Source: Adiantum capillus-veneris
Taxonomy: Eukaryota; Streptophyta; Polypodiopsida; Polypodiales; Pteridaceae
Direction of reading: 5' to 3'
Length of the DNA: 64,000 nucleotides
NCBI GenBank assembly: GCA_014529385.2
Contig: CM043953.1
Coordinates: 81,352,338 to 81,416,337, forward strand
In this document: positions 12,642 through 24,600 of the stretch, one piece after another
Layout: the number at the start of each line of letters is the position of its first letter
Numbering within the stretch: position 1 is the stretch's first letter
Translations under genes and position numbers: made by a program
Notes under the pieces: generated by a model
The model's input: only the letters and a program-made list of their open reading frames with translations
Database searches by the model: none
What the model was told of the DNA's origin: nothing

Positions 12642-15199
12642 CTATGAATTGTCTGTGGGCAAAGCATTGTAGTTGTTTTGGTCATAAGTTCCCAATGCAA
12701 TTGTAGAGCGATGATACAACAGTCTTTCCAATAAAGCTGCTCTTTGTTTGATTGAAGGATTGGTGGTCGGGTTTCGGGTTGGTTTTGGCACTGCGGTAGT
12801 AGAATCAGTATACGGATTCTTCTTTACCTTGTTGTTCTTTTTCAGAATCCAAATCTGCTTCCGCTTCGCTTGTGCTTGCCACAAAATCTTGCGACCCAAA
12901 CCTGCTTTGTTCTTTGTGTTGATTTCCTCGCCTTGAAATACCTAGGAGTTTCCGTGGATTGTACTGAAGGGAGTTCCTGTTTACAATTCTTTGGGATCCA
13001 AATTTGCTTGCTATAGCTTTGTGCCGTCATGAACTTCTTTGGAATCCAGATCTGTTTCACTATCCTTGATTGTCTGGAATCACTCTGTTGTCTGGTATTG
13101 AAGACTCTGTTTTCCACCTTTGTGTTCTCTGGCACAACCTTTTTTGGTCTCCATACCAACTTTGACTCCGTTTTTCCCCAAGGTTGAGCTGTTATATTAT
13201 TGCTTGTCTTCCTTATCCACTGTTGAGAATTCCTTGTCGAAGAGTAATCCGGTTGTATAGAAACTTTTGGTTGCCATTGCTTCTTCTTTTTCTCTGGTTG
13301 TTGTTTACCTTTGTCTTTGGATTCGTCCTTTGGAGTTGTCTCTGATCCTTTGGTGAACTTAACTGATTGACTTTCACCTTCGTATTTGATAAGCACTGAT
13401 TTAGAACTCCAATCAATCATTGCATTGTATTGCTTCTGCCATGGTTGTCCTAGCAATAATGGATGTTGTGTAGCTTGGTCTTCAACCACGTAAAACATAT
13501 GAGGATACACATACTGGTTAATCTGTATATGTAAAACTGTGCATCCGACAGTTTTGATTGAATTCTGAGAGTAACTCTTTAACTCTTGCTTGGCAGTTTG
13601 TAGTTTAGTGTCATTTGTCAATTGTCTATATAAACTGACTGAAAGTAGGTTAGTTTGAGCTCCTGAATCCAATAGTGCTCTGGCTTTGATTTGGTTGGTT
13701 CCTACTTTGCATTCAATGATGGGTTCTTCTTTGTCATTATCCATTTCTGTTATACTGACTGCGTTTATTCGTATTGCTCCTTCATTGCGCTGTTTCTGAC
13801 GCAGTAGTTTTCTTTTCTCCATTCTTTCCTTCGCCTCGGCTTGCGCTTCCTCCACAATCTTTTTCTTTTTCTGGACACGCAGCTTTTCTTGATGTATTTT
13901 GAGAAGCATGTCTTGGGTTAGCGGCAAAAGATACTTTTTCACTCTGCATCCACTAATCCAATTGGGCATTTCTTCTCCGTCTAATGTAGCAAGCTTGACG
14001 GCTCCACTTGGTGATAGATCTTTAATCACCAGAGGTCCCATCCCTCGCTTTTTAAGCTTCTTAGCATGCTGTTTCAGAGTGTAAACTAGGACATAGTCCC
14101 CAACCTTAAACTCTTTAGTCCGCACATGCTTATCAAAAAATTCTTTTTGTCGCCTTTTTTGAGCGTAGATAGAAGCTACTGCTTTTAGGCGAAGCTCGTC
14201 TAGCTTTTCTAGGTCATCTATTCTATCAGTTTCTTTTTCGAGTGTAGTTCTCAGCATGAAGTACGGAACCACGTCGTACCCGTCCTTGTCGCAAAATTTC
14301 GTTGTGGGACCATCCGGAATTGCACAAACATCTAGGGTTGCTAGAATGTGTGTCCATTCTAATGGTTCAAGCGTGTCCTTTGGAAAGGGTTCTCCTATAT
14401 AAGTTTTGTCTTCGATAGCCCTTTCTAAAGCATATTCTTCTCGCCTCAGACTTCCACATTTCGAGGCTCCACACATCCATAACTCCTTGGGCTTACCTAA
14501 CCAAGCTGGAAATTCGGATCCCGCCAAAGTAGCTGAATCAAACTCCTCTACCGGTGTTCGGTTCACATCTTTGTAGCTATGGTCTTTCAGGTTCACACGT
14601 GTAGTGGTTTCCATATTTCTCAGGTATATGTGATCGTAGCCCCAATCCTGGACCATTTTCAACTGTCTCATCAATAGTCTTCCCAGTATGATATCATAGT
14701 TATTCTCCTTGCCAAAATCGACAATAGCAAAAGAATGTTCGTATTCAATGCCGCAAGAAGTCACTACGACTTTCTCTAATAACCCCATAGGTTTCTCCAT
14801 GTGTCCATCTGCTAATTGGAGTTTCAACCTAGTCTTCCTTATTGCCGGTTTCCCCCATTTTTTCCAGATTTCTTTTGTAGCAATGGCTACCCCAGCTCCG
14901 CTGTCTAGTATTGCCATCGTGTTCACGCCTTGAAATTCAATTGGTAAGGTTGTATTCCCCTCTTCACCTTCGCAATACTCTCCGACCTTGTTTAAGGGTA
15001 CAGGCTTAGCGTTCTTTTGTGGTTTGCTCAGCTCTTGTATACCCTCTTGGAGTCTCGATGTTGGGTCTTTTATCCCAAATTTCTCCAAGAATTTTCCTAC
15101 AGTGGTCCACATATGTGGTCTTAGCCACAAAAGCTCAGCTAGAGTGATAGTGCATGTCACTGGTGTTGACAAGATCTCTATCAATCCTTGCGAGTCCAT
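12642..15199 (-). pseudogene. Family-A pol with two retropepsin domains and RT/IN core deleted
   Basis: Long open frame of 785 codons plus a frameshifted tail. Order: retropepsin 1 (LDSGAG, Asp about 99; flap and IILGRLLMRQ about 170), then an abrupt join near residue 306 (about base 14284) to the end of integrase (FFDKHVRTKEFKVGDYVLVY, a GPY/F-like SH3 module), then a basic coiled stretch. Next comes retropepsin 2 (LLDSGAQTNLLS, Asp about 511; LLLGQPWQKQ and MIDW about 581-597), then repeated W-x-P-K motifs (KQIWIPKKF, KQIWIPKNC, LVWRPKKV). RT, RNase H and integrase DDE core are absent, yet the frame is preserved. It lies in gag's frame, separated by a TGA. The tail 12841-12642 continues in another frame with KQIWILKK. 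Confidence 0.8.
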
Positions 15200-15220
15200 G
15201 ACTTTTTCTGATGAGATTCT

Positions 15221-18001
15221 TCATGAGGGAAGTGCTCTAATCTCGGATTTTGCTTCATACCCTCCTAAGTATGAAGGTAAGGTATTCAGTGAGTGAGGTT
15301 TGCTCTCCATTGTTCTAACAGAGCCCCCATCTCCCCAGTAAGATTGCAGATCCAAGTCCACTTGAGATCCTGCCTCAAATTCCACTATGGGAGGATTCCT
15401 GATGTCCTTTTCCCAATTTGTCTGATTAGCTTGGCAACTTAGCTCGTTTGCAAAGTTTGCCTCTCTCACTTGTTTCCAAAATTCATTGTAATCCTCATCT
15501 CTTCCGTAAGACCTCTGTATGACTGGATGAAAACTCTCTATCTCCTGATCGGTTGTGTTCAATACTATGCGGTCATCCTTGTGTGTATTTTCAGGCTTTT
15601 GTGCACTGGGAGTCTTTTCAGCTACCCGTGAAATGATAGTCTCTTGCTGAATTGGGTTTTCCGTTCCACAATTCATTGTTTCTCTTGGTGGTTCTAATAA
15701 GGCTTGTGCAGTCTCGATCATTCTCTGGCACATTTCAAGTCTCTGCTTTTCCAATTCCGCGTTTGGGTATGTCATCCACCTCTGTTCTTGTGTTTGGTTG
15801 TTCTTTATCCTAGCTTCGTAAGCTCTCATCAGTGCGTCCAATGGTTCGTGTACTTTGTCAACTAGCACTGATCCCCCTGAGCTTAAGCTCGTTGTTTCTT
15901 TGATACTCTTTTGTTTCGTTCTTTCAGGGCTCATCTCTCGTTTCCCGTTTTGACTCTCAAGTTTTTCTAATCTTTCTTTCGTTTGCTTTAGTTCTTTAGC
16001 TAGAATAGCGTCTTCACGTTCTTTTCTCAACTTCATGCGTGCTTTTCTAGCTTTCCATGTGTTTCTCTGACTCCGCGGTCCTTGACTAACCACTTCAGTC
16101 GCTAACTTTCCATTCTCAGGTTCTCTAGTGGTTTTCTTAGCTTGAGCTCTAGTAACAACTTGCGTTGGTATCAGAGTTTCATTTTCAGACCCACTGCTGG
16201 TAGGAATAGTTTCTAGCATATTCAATGTCATCTTTTGCACTTTGTTTGGATTCTTTGAACAATCCTCAATGAAGTGAGTAACCCCACACTCAGTGCAATA
16301 AGCGTTAATTCTAATGATTTCCGTATGTGGACAAACATTCATGAGATGGTCACCTCCACACTTGTAACAGGGTCCTAGTGCTGGTCTTGGTCCCACTTGA
16401 TTCGTCCTTTGTGGATAGGATGGTCTTTGTCCTGTTAACCCTCCATGAGCTATGAACATCAATGTTCTTGCGTCCAAATTGTATCTCTCTTCATCAGAAG
16501 CACTTGTAATTGTTGGTGTTCCAACATTCCCAATCATGCCCCATGGTTCTGGTTGTTTGGGTTCTTCTGGTGGGTAATACACAGTTGGAGACATGTGTGC
16601 ACCAGATTCTTCGTAATAGGCTTGAACATGCACTAGGGCTTGTTCTTCCTGATTCTCTAAGGTTGGTGCATATCTAATGCCCACTGGTCTTGCTCCTGGT
16701 AAAGGTGGTTGTTGTCCCAATACCGGTTGCGGTCTTTCTATCCCCATAGGTCCTGGTACATTTCCCGTTGGGTATCGAGGTACTGGATGTATCTGAGGTG
16801 GTGCTAATTGAGCAGGAGGTGCATACTGACGCTCCCTTACATACCCTTTGTTGTAATAGCACTCCTCTGTTGGATGGTTTGTCCATTTTTGTTCAATAGC
16901 ACACCATTTCAGTGTTTTTGGCAATGGTTTTTGGTATGGTGCCATCCTTTTTAGAGCATCTTCTATCATTTGCTCTACATTTGGCATGGTTGTTGTTTGA
17001 ACATTCTTTTTAGTGGTAGTTTCGCTCGGTACGGAGGAGGAGCTACTGGATGAAAAATCTGTATCAGCTGACACCTCTCCATAAACCGTACAGTTATCCA
17101 CTAAGTACAATGCCTCTCTCGTTACTTGCTCGAAACTTGTACAAGCTTTCAAGTGCAAGTCCTTCTTGAGAGTGTCGTTTCTCAGTCCCTCAATAAAGAG
17201 AACAGATAGTCTGTCATCTTGTGGTCGTTCACGTACTGGACATCTCTCAATGTATTGTTTGAAGCGAAGTGAAGCTTCCTTCACTTTTTCGTGTTCTCTC
17301 TGTTTAAAAGCATATATTTGTGAGACCGTATTGTGCTTAATCCCTCATTTTGAGAATTCCTCAGCAAACTCTCTTAGCAAATGGTCAATGTCCTGGAATC
17401 CCCCTATGTTCAGTGGTTGAAACCATGTCAATGCCGTACCTTCTAGAGTAAGACCAAATCCCTCGTATTGTGTATGGAAATCTGTTATCTGCTCAGCTCT
17501 TAAGACTTGCTTAAAGAGTGACACATGTGCATACGGATCTCCTGAACCACCATACTTCTTTGGCATACACTTCGCTCCTTGAGATGGTCTCATATGTCTA
17601 TGGTCTGCTACCAATCTCATTGCTCCTGTGTCCCGGCTAAAGCTTTCTCTAGCATCATGGACTTCATGGGTTACCCTTGTCGGTTCCCCTGCCGTGAATC
17701 TACTACTAGGAGGTAAATGTGATGGTTCCGCTCCGAACCTTGGACCTGGAGTGGTATATGTGGGGATTGGAACTGCACTACCTCGATTCATATCCATTGA
17801 CTCTCTGGAATGTAATGATCCCATTGGTCCGGGCTTCGAGTACTGAGGTTGACTGAAAGAGTCAGCAGCCTGAGTTCTTTGTCCTCCTGTCGTCATTGGG
17901 TTTTGCCCTCCATTTGTTGGTGCTGGTCTTTGTGAGCTAGAAGTAACATAATACTGATGTAGTGGTCCCCCAAAGTATGTATATCCTTCTAATTCTTTCA
18001 T
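15221..18001 (-). pseudogene. Family-A Gypsy gag, copy 2
   Basis: Same polyprotein as copy 1, about 99% identical over the shared 1.8 kb, and continuing past the copy-1 breakpoint into a Lys/Glu-rich linker up to protease. It has a capsid-like region, a CX14C element with His (CAIEQKWTNHPTEEC), and zinc knuckles CYKCGGDHLMNVC and CTECGVTHFIEDC. An in-frame TGA (17345-17347), shared with copy 1, splits it, and a second TGA (15221-15223) ends it in the frame of the following protease ORF. The MNLRSG N-terminus is missing; the ATG at 18001 lies right at the homology breakpoint and is probably fortuitous. Confidence 0.8.
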
Positions 18002-20026
18002 TGTAACATTTGGTCCTACATTGGAGAGGGGAACACACCCTGAACACAAACAGATTGCCTCTCTATAGCCCAAGATATACACAGCACCCCGATCCACTAG
18101 AGTTAACCTTCGAAACTCTATACATTCACAAAGGCATATCACAGTTTTCACACGACATGATGGACACAGACGTGAGAAGAACACCACATCGCACTCACAT
18201 TCCACCACTGCCCATCTCTACCCTCTCACCACACACAAGAACCGCTGGTTTGGGTGGGAACACACTTCCACAATCCGACACCACAGGCAAAAAACGAGAG
18301 CAGGAGAAAGAGAACGGGGGGAGGGGAGAATTGGCACCAATACGGGGCAATGTAGACTCTATTTCTTCACAAAAGACTCTTTACATGGGCACCAACGCCA
18401 AGATATGGTGGGCTCGGCAAACAACACACCATCCAGACTCCGCTTCATACAAAAAAAACCATGAGGGCAAGCCCTCTGCACCACTGGCTTTACCACGCTT
18501 CTGGCTCTACGGGCACCCCGTTCCCCGAGAAGGACCTCCCAAAAAACTCTCCTTTGGCCTCACCCTGGTATGTTAGAAGAATCTCCAAAAAAAATGAGCA
18601 AAGTTGATTTTTATAGGGCTCCCACCCTTTTTCAAACTTTCCTTCTTTTTTTCAATCTTCTAAAAGAAATCCAAGCAGTAGCGCCCTAAATGCTTCTTTG
18701 AGCTCTCACTTAAACTTTCCCCTCCCCCCCTTCCCTTAGCTTTTGAAGCCCATTCCATTTATTCTCCAAAATCTAACCAAACTTTTCCTTTTACATTTAC
18801 CCTAAAGAGCTTAAGCCTTCGCATCCCACGCTGTTGGTGATTACAAACCCAATTATTGAGCTGCAAAATTGTGTTGGGTCCCCATCGTGTTGTCTCCAAG
18901 TCGTGACAATTCCGCCATTTTCCGAGATTCCTGAGGCTATCAACTAAGACCAACAAAAAGGAAAAAAAACATGTGTAACTGCCCCCTCGGGCAATTGTTC
19001 CAATCTTTATCAAACCGTAACCCCGACAATCAAAAATTTGATTGACAAGTCATCAATTCCTGTCAACTTCACATGAAGTGCATCACCTTCTAGAACTTCG
19101 TCAAGGCCCAAAAAACACAAGATGGCACAAATTTGGATGCGATCAAGTGGGAACATAACTGGCCCTCGGGAAATATTCCACATACCTTAACTTTCCCTCT
19201 AGATATCTTATTGGCAATCTGAAAAGACCAGCATGCCCAACAACTCGAGCTCTTCAATCTTATCCACTAACTCCAACTTTGACCACCTGTCCCTTTTTGC
19301 CCTGTCCATCAATGATCTACAAGACCTTCCAACTTTGGGCCGGCATAACGTTTACACCGTGGCTCTGTTTGATGAGATGTCTAGATGAGCTTCTAGAGAA
19401 TCTCAAGCACAATATTCTTGGGTACTATCCCTGCACTTTGAACACTTTGACTTGCCATACCAATTGGAACTTCATAGAGCCGTGTTGGCAAAAAAAAAAA
19501 ACCCACATCAAACATACATCTCCGCTGGCCTTTGCCTGCCCAGGGCCTTGGTACATGCTCTAACATCCCAGCTTGCACTTGTCTCCAGCCTTAGCACCAC
19601 ATGACACACCTCACAACACATACCAACTTTGCTTGAACCATCATTTCCCACCCCGTAGTTGAACATTTATGTTCAACCACGTACATGCTTATTGCATCTA
19701 AGAACTGCACACCCAAACAAACAATTTGTACCCCACAAAACAGCTACCATACGTAAATGACCTGGCTCCTGTCACCCGCATCCATTGCTTAAGTGGGTTG
19801 CCCAACCCCTTGGTTTACAACATGGACACCGCTTGGGTCAAACACCTAGCTTTGGTACCATCCATCCACCTACATTAGGTTCACATAGTGCCGCACCAAG
19901 GCATATAGCCAACTACACACCCAAAATGCCAATAGCATATCCTCACTGCGCCAAGCACCCATCTGAAAATTTTTCACTTCAAAAGATCCACCAAAAAACA
20001 TACCATCACTGTCATCAGACATACCA
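18002..20026. other. Two kilobases without a supported gene
   Basis: C/A-rich upper strand with several overlapping short frames and poly-A/C stretches, but no motif, LTR end or tandem repeat. An open frame at 18010-18576 lacks any domain and has low-complexity composition. It may be old transposon sequence. Confidence 0.5.
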
Positions 20027-20600
20027 TCACTCACATTGAACATACCATGCCCTGCCCTCCCAACCATGTAAAGCGAGATCCTCCTCAAGCAAATCATGTA
20101 CCTGCTCAACAACCCAGTGCACAACTGCTTCTTTCAACATAGCTTTCAACCACCACACACAAACCTCCCTAAAAATCTTGGACACAACCTCGGAATCTGC
20201 ATCCTCTACCACAGAGCGCACTTGCTGCATTGGGAGCATCTCTGTCTTTCGCTCCATGCTTGCCTTCTCACCTGCCATATACTCAATTCCCACATCATCA
20301 AGTCCTTCGTCTTCAATTGGCTCTTCAAGGTTGATTAGCACCACCTACTCATCAGCTTTAATTGCATGCTCTTCAACCACCTCTTGTACTGTTGCATCAT
20401 GTTCCACCAGGGAAGAGAGAAACACACTCTCTATCACATTGTCCTCGTGTTCTTCCATAAGCATGGCCACTATGTCCCTCTTGGAAAAACTCTGCACCTG
20501 CTATACCACTATGGCATACTCTACTGCTACTTTCACCAGCATGGCCATAAGCATTGCACTGCATATCACCTTTACCTGCATGGCTTCACTTGTAGGCTCT
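20027..20600 (-). pseudogene. Decayed acidic ORF of unknown function
   Basis: A minus-strand frame of about 190 codons is open except for two stops, one just before 20344 and one near 20500. The composition (Glu, Asp, Val, Met-rich, helices such as VVSKIFREVCVWWLKAML) looks like a real former protein more than the Ser/Thr/His-rich mirror on the plus strand. No family recognised. It could be the remnant of a retrotransposon accessory ORF. Confidence 0.25.
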
Positions 20601-20633
20601 ATTCCTCCACTTGGTCTCCGTCGAGCATATTAG

Positions 20634-21106
20634 CTTGCATTGTACCTTGTCCCTTGCACACATTCTCTAAGGGCCTTCTCCTAGCCCTTATGCAAGGCCA
20701 ACATATCTAAGCCACCGACTTAAAAGATGAAAAAGAAAAAAAAAATATTTGAGAGAAATTTGGGTTCAATTTAAGCACCAAAGTATACTCACTAGACACT
20801 TCCGTCCTATGCCATGGGAACATGGACATAAAATGGGATTCATCAAAGTCGGGGTCAACTTGAAACTTACATCGAGACAAAACCTTAAACTTCCAAGAGA
20901 TTTGTTGTTTTCTTAAGGTCTTGTTTGATTAAAGATTAAAATGAACTAGAAAGTAAGAGATTATAACTAAAAGAACTTAATCTAAATTTAAACTAGGATT
21001 ACAACTTTCCCGAGAATATTTGACGTGGATAACCCTAGCATAACATAGAAGATTTAAGTGTGAACTTTGTCTTACATGCTTGGACAAGGCCGGTACAGGT
21101 GTTTAC
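20634..21106. other. Flank upstream of Copia-1, no gene seen
   Basis: AT-rich sequence with no domain or repeat. Its last five bases (TTTAC) are the left target duplication of Copia-1. Confidence 0.6.
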
Positions 21107-21333
21107 TGTTACCATATACATGTGGTAGTGATGTGTGTGAACACACTAGGACCGCCGGGGCATTTTTTCCCTCTTTAGGAGGTTTTTTCCCCCGAGCATT
21201 ATATATACGCTCATCACTCTAGGGCTATCTATCTTTCCATTGCACACCAAGTTATACACTCTCTATTGTGTGCCTTGAGCTTCCTTCGTCTTCTCCAAGC
21301 TGTGTGTGTTTCTCTGCAACCCTAATTCCAACA
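21107..21333 (+). repeat. Copia-1 5' LTR
   Basis: Starts TGTTACCATATACATG and ends CCTAATTCCAACA. The left flank is TTTAC. Confidence 0.95.
21199..21208 (+). promoter_or_regulatory. TATA box in the Copia-1 LTR
   Basis: TTATATATAC about 95 bases into the LTR, at a position typical of a retrotransposon Pol II promoter. The same sequence is in the 3' LTR. Confidence 0.6.
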
Positions 21334-21335
21334 AT

Positions 21336-21347
21336 TGGTATCAGAGC
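21336..21347 (+). other. Copia-1 primer binding site
   Basis: TGGTATCAGAGC two bases after the 5' LTR, complementary to the 3' end of initiator tRNA-Met as in most plant Copia elements. Confidence 0.95.
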
Positions 21348-21695
21348 AGGTCACGTCCTCCCGGGCTTAGTCGCCAGCTGCTCCAGCACACGTCTGCTCA
21401 CTTTCTCCGATTTCAGTGAGCTTTGGCGAGCGTGCGCAGGTCGAAATTTTTTTTGGGAGGGCTCGAAGAGCATGGTCTGCTCAAAATTTTGATTTGGGCT
21501 CATTTCGGCCTCTGTTTCCACTACAGGCAGTACTGCACAGGCTATTTCGTCATTTTGTGTAGAATTTCTATCAGTGCCATTTTCTGCATAACAGGTGCCT
21601 TATAGTCTTATACGGTTTGTGCTATATAGCACAGGTTGTTCTCGCTCTATTTCTTCTATTTTCGGGCAGTTTTCACATTAGGTGCAGTATTTACC

Positions 21696-24600
21696 ATGGC
21701 TGACAACAAGACCACAGATGTGTTCAAGATGTTTGCTGCCGAGGACTGGTTGGATGGGGACAACTACCCTATGTGGGCTTATATGATGCAACATGTTCTT
21801 GTGTCAAAGGGTGTTTGGAACATTGTGCTGGGCATTGATGTACGTCCTGGTTCTGAGGATGTAGGCGATGTTGAGGATGTTGCAGGTCTTGCTGCAAGGA
21901 TTGCAGCTGTTAGAGTTGTTTTGCCTACAGCAGAACAAGCTCGTTGGGATGTTAAGGATGCACAGGCTCATGCATTGATTGCGTTGTCTGTGAAGCGCAC
22001 CATTGTTCCTCACATCCGTTCAGCAAAATCTGCAAAATAGGCTTGGGATATTTTAGCAGGTCTTTATGCAAGCCGCAATGAGGCTAAAATTTCTTTGCTG
22101 CTTAAAGAGCTGGAGTCGAAGATTATGCATGAGGAAGATGATATGGACACTTTCCTTGCTAGTGTCAAGGATATCAATGAGCAGCTTATTCTGCAGGTGA
22201 AGTCATTTCAGATAGTTCCCTTGTGCAGACTGTTCTTGATGCCTTACCAGATTCCTTCCAGACTTTTGCTAGTACTTGGAGACTTATGACCCAAGGAAAT
22301 ACAGAAGTTGTCAAGTTTGATGCATTATGCACATTGCTGTTGCAAGAGTCACTGTCCAGAAAAAACAGGACTAGACAACGTGTAGTTGAACAGGCTTTTA
22401 TTGCTTCTCAAAGAAAGGGTGGTAACAGTAATGCAGCCACTTCTTATGGTTCTGCTGCGAGTGGCAAAAATTATGTTCCTAATGCTTCTGCTGGCAGCAC
22501 TTCGTCTGGCAATTCTAGTGATAAGGGCAAAAAGAAGATGCGCTGCCATTATTGTAAAGCCGATGATCACTTGATCAAGTCGTGTCCTAAGTTGAAGGCC
22601 AAAGAGGCTAAGAAGAAAGAGGGTGGTTCCACTGCAAATGCTGGTTCCACTACAAATGCAGCCATTGTTGAGTCTTCTGTGAAAGGAGACTGTGTTGCTG
22701 ATGTTGATGCAGAATGGGCTTTTAGCGTAGAGTGCACTTACAATCCCGCTGTCCATGATGCATGCTTGTCAGTTGCTGCAGATTCACATGTGTGGTATTT
22801 CGACAGTGGTGCTACAAAGCACATTACCTCACATCGTGAATTGTTTACCTCTCTCGAGTCTGTCCCTCATGGGAATTCAGTGACTTGTGCCAACAACGCC
22901 TCTTATCTAGTTCAAGGAGTTGGAAAGATTGTGCTCACTGCTGCTAATGGCAGTTCCTTCACACTTGTTGATGCACTTTATGTACATGGGATCAAGAAGA
23001 ATCTCTTGTCTATATCCGCACTTGCTAGACTTGGACTTGTAGTCAAATTTGTGGATGACAGATGTACAGTTCATGATCTCAATTTTGGTGATGAAATTGT
23101 TGCATCTGGGCTTTTGTGCCGTGGGCTGTATAAGCTCACTTTGTATCACAAGTGTGGACAAAACTTTGCAAATGCTGTTGCAGATTCAAGGGCTATTTCA
23201 GATGCAAAACTTTGGCATGCACGTTTTGGTCATCAGAATTTTGCCAGTTTGCTGCGTTTGCAGAAATCTGATATGGTTGCTTCTTTGCCGCCTCTTGAAG
23301 CACTTGTCAAACATGTTTGTGAAGGCTGTATTTTGGGTAAGATGCAGCGTTCTAAATTTCCAAAGGATGGTTCAGTCAGGGCCACATCCAGGTTGCAGCT
23401 TGTGCATAGTGATGTTTGTGGGCCCGTGCAAACTCCGTCCTTGGGCAATTACCTGTACTTCGTGACTTTCATTGATGATTACTCCAGGCATGCATGGGTA
23501 TTTCCGCTTAAAGCGAAGTCCGAAGTTTTTATGTGCTTCAAACAATTTCTGGCTATGGCTGAAAATGTCTCGAAATGTACTATGGGCACCCTCCGTTCTC
23601 ATCGAGGGGGGGAGTATATGTCTCATGAATTTAATGCATTTCTGGCTAGTCGTGGGATAAAACACCAATGTACAGTGCCTTATACGCCTCAGCAAAATGG
23701 TGTTGCTGAGAGGAAAAACAGGTCACTAACGGAAATGGCACGATGTATGGTCAAAAGTCAAGCTTTACCGCATTCTTTTTGGCTTGAGGCCATCATGTGT
23801 GCCACTTATGTACTTAACAGGTGTCCTACAAAAGCTTTGCAGTCTATTACTCCAGATGAAGCATGGCATGATAGAAAGCCTTCTATTGAGCACATGCGTG
23901 TTTTTGGCTGATTGGCATATGCTTTGGTGCCACAAGTGCAGCACAGAAAATTGGATGATAAGGTTGTCAAATGTATTTTTGTTGGTTATAGTGCTGAAAG
24001 CAAAGGTTACAGGTTGTATCATCCGCAAACAAAACGTATTCTGGTTTCACGGGATGTAGTGTTTGTGGAAGATTCTGTTCAGCCCTTGCTGTTATGTACT
24101 AGAGACATTAATGTAAGCGCACAGGACATTTATGACACTTTGTTGTCTATTTTCAGTGGTGGAAATACGAATGTAAGTTCCAATGAGGCAAATGTACAGC
24201 CTATGGGGGTTTTTGAAAATGTTTTAGATCAGCCTATTACTGATTCAGATGTACATGATGTACTTGATGAGGAAAGGGCTGAAAATGAGTAGGCTAGAGG
24301 TATGCCACAATGGATGGTGCACACTTTGCGTGACAGTAAATTGGATGCAACTTTGTCTAGTCGTACTCGTTCAGGCTCTTGCCATGCATCTTATGCATCA
24401 GATTGTTATGCTTTGGGTGTGTCTAGCTTATATGATGTTGAGGAGCCTCTGACTTTTGATGAAGCACAGAATTCAGAAAATTGGATGGCTGCCATGCAAT
24501 CAGAATATGATGCACTTATAGAAAATGACACATGGACTTTATGTGATTTGCCTCCTGGCAAAAAGGCCATTGGTACGAAGTGGGTTTACAAGTTGAAACG

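Larger units (their letters stand above)
3603..17995 (-). mobile_element. Circularly permuted Ty3/Gypsy element, family A
   Basis: Minus-strand order is gag, protease-integrase tail, polypurine tract and presumed LTR, palindrome-bearing leader, ORF1, palindrome-bearing spacer, gag. The segment 3603-5404 is nearly identical to 16194-17995 (about a dozen to fifteen differences over 1.8 kb by eye), and homology stops abruptly at both edges. This equals slightly more than one turn of a 12.6-kb circle. Two tandem elements sharing an LTR and truncated at both ends would look the same. RT, RNase H and the integrase core are missing, so it is not autonomous. Confidence 0.7.

Noticed and set aside
16163-16178. 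TTGGTATCAGAG word as a Copia primer site
   Set aside because: It lies on the antisense strand within gag-coding sequence, with no LTR end before it.
18010-18576. 188-codon plus-strand ORF
   Set aside because: Low-complexity composition, no domain, and overlaps a region with open frames on both strands.
20178-20633. Ser/Thr-rich plus-strand ORFs
   Set aside because: Mirror of the more protein-like minus-strand frame; no motif.
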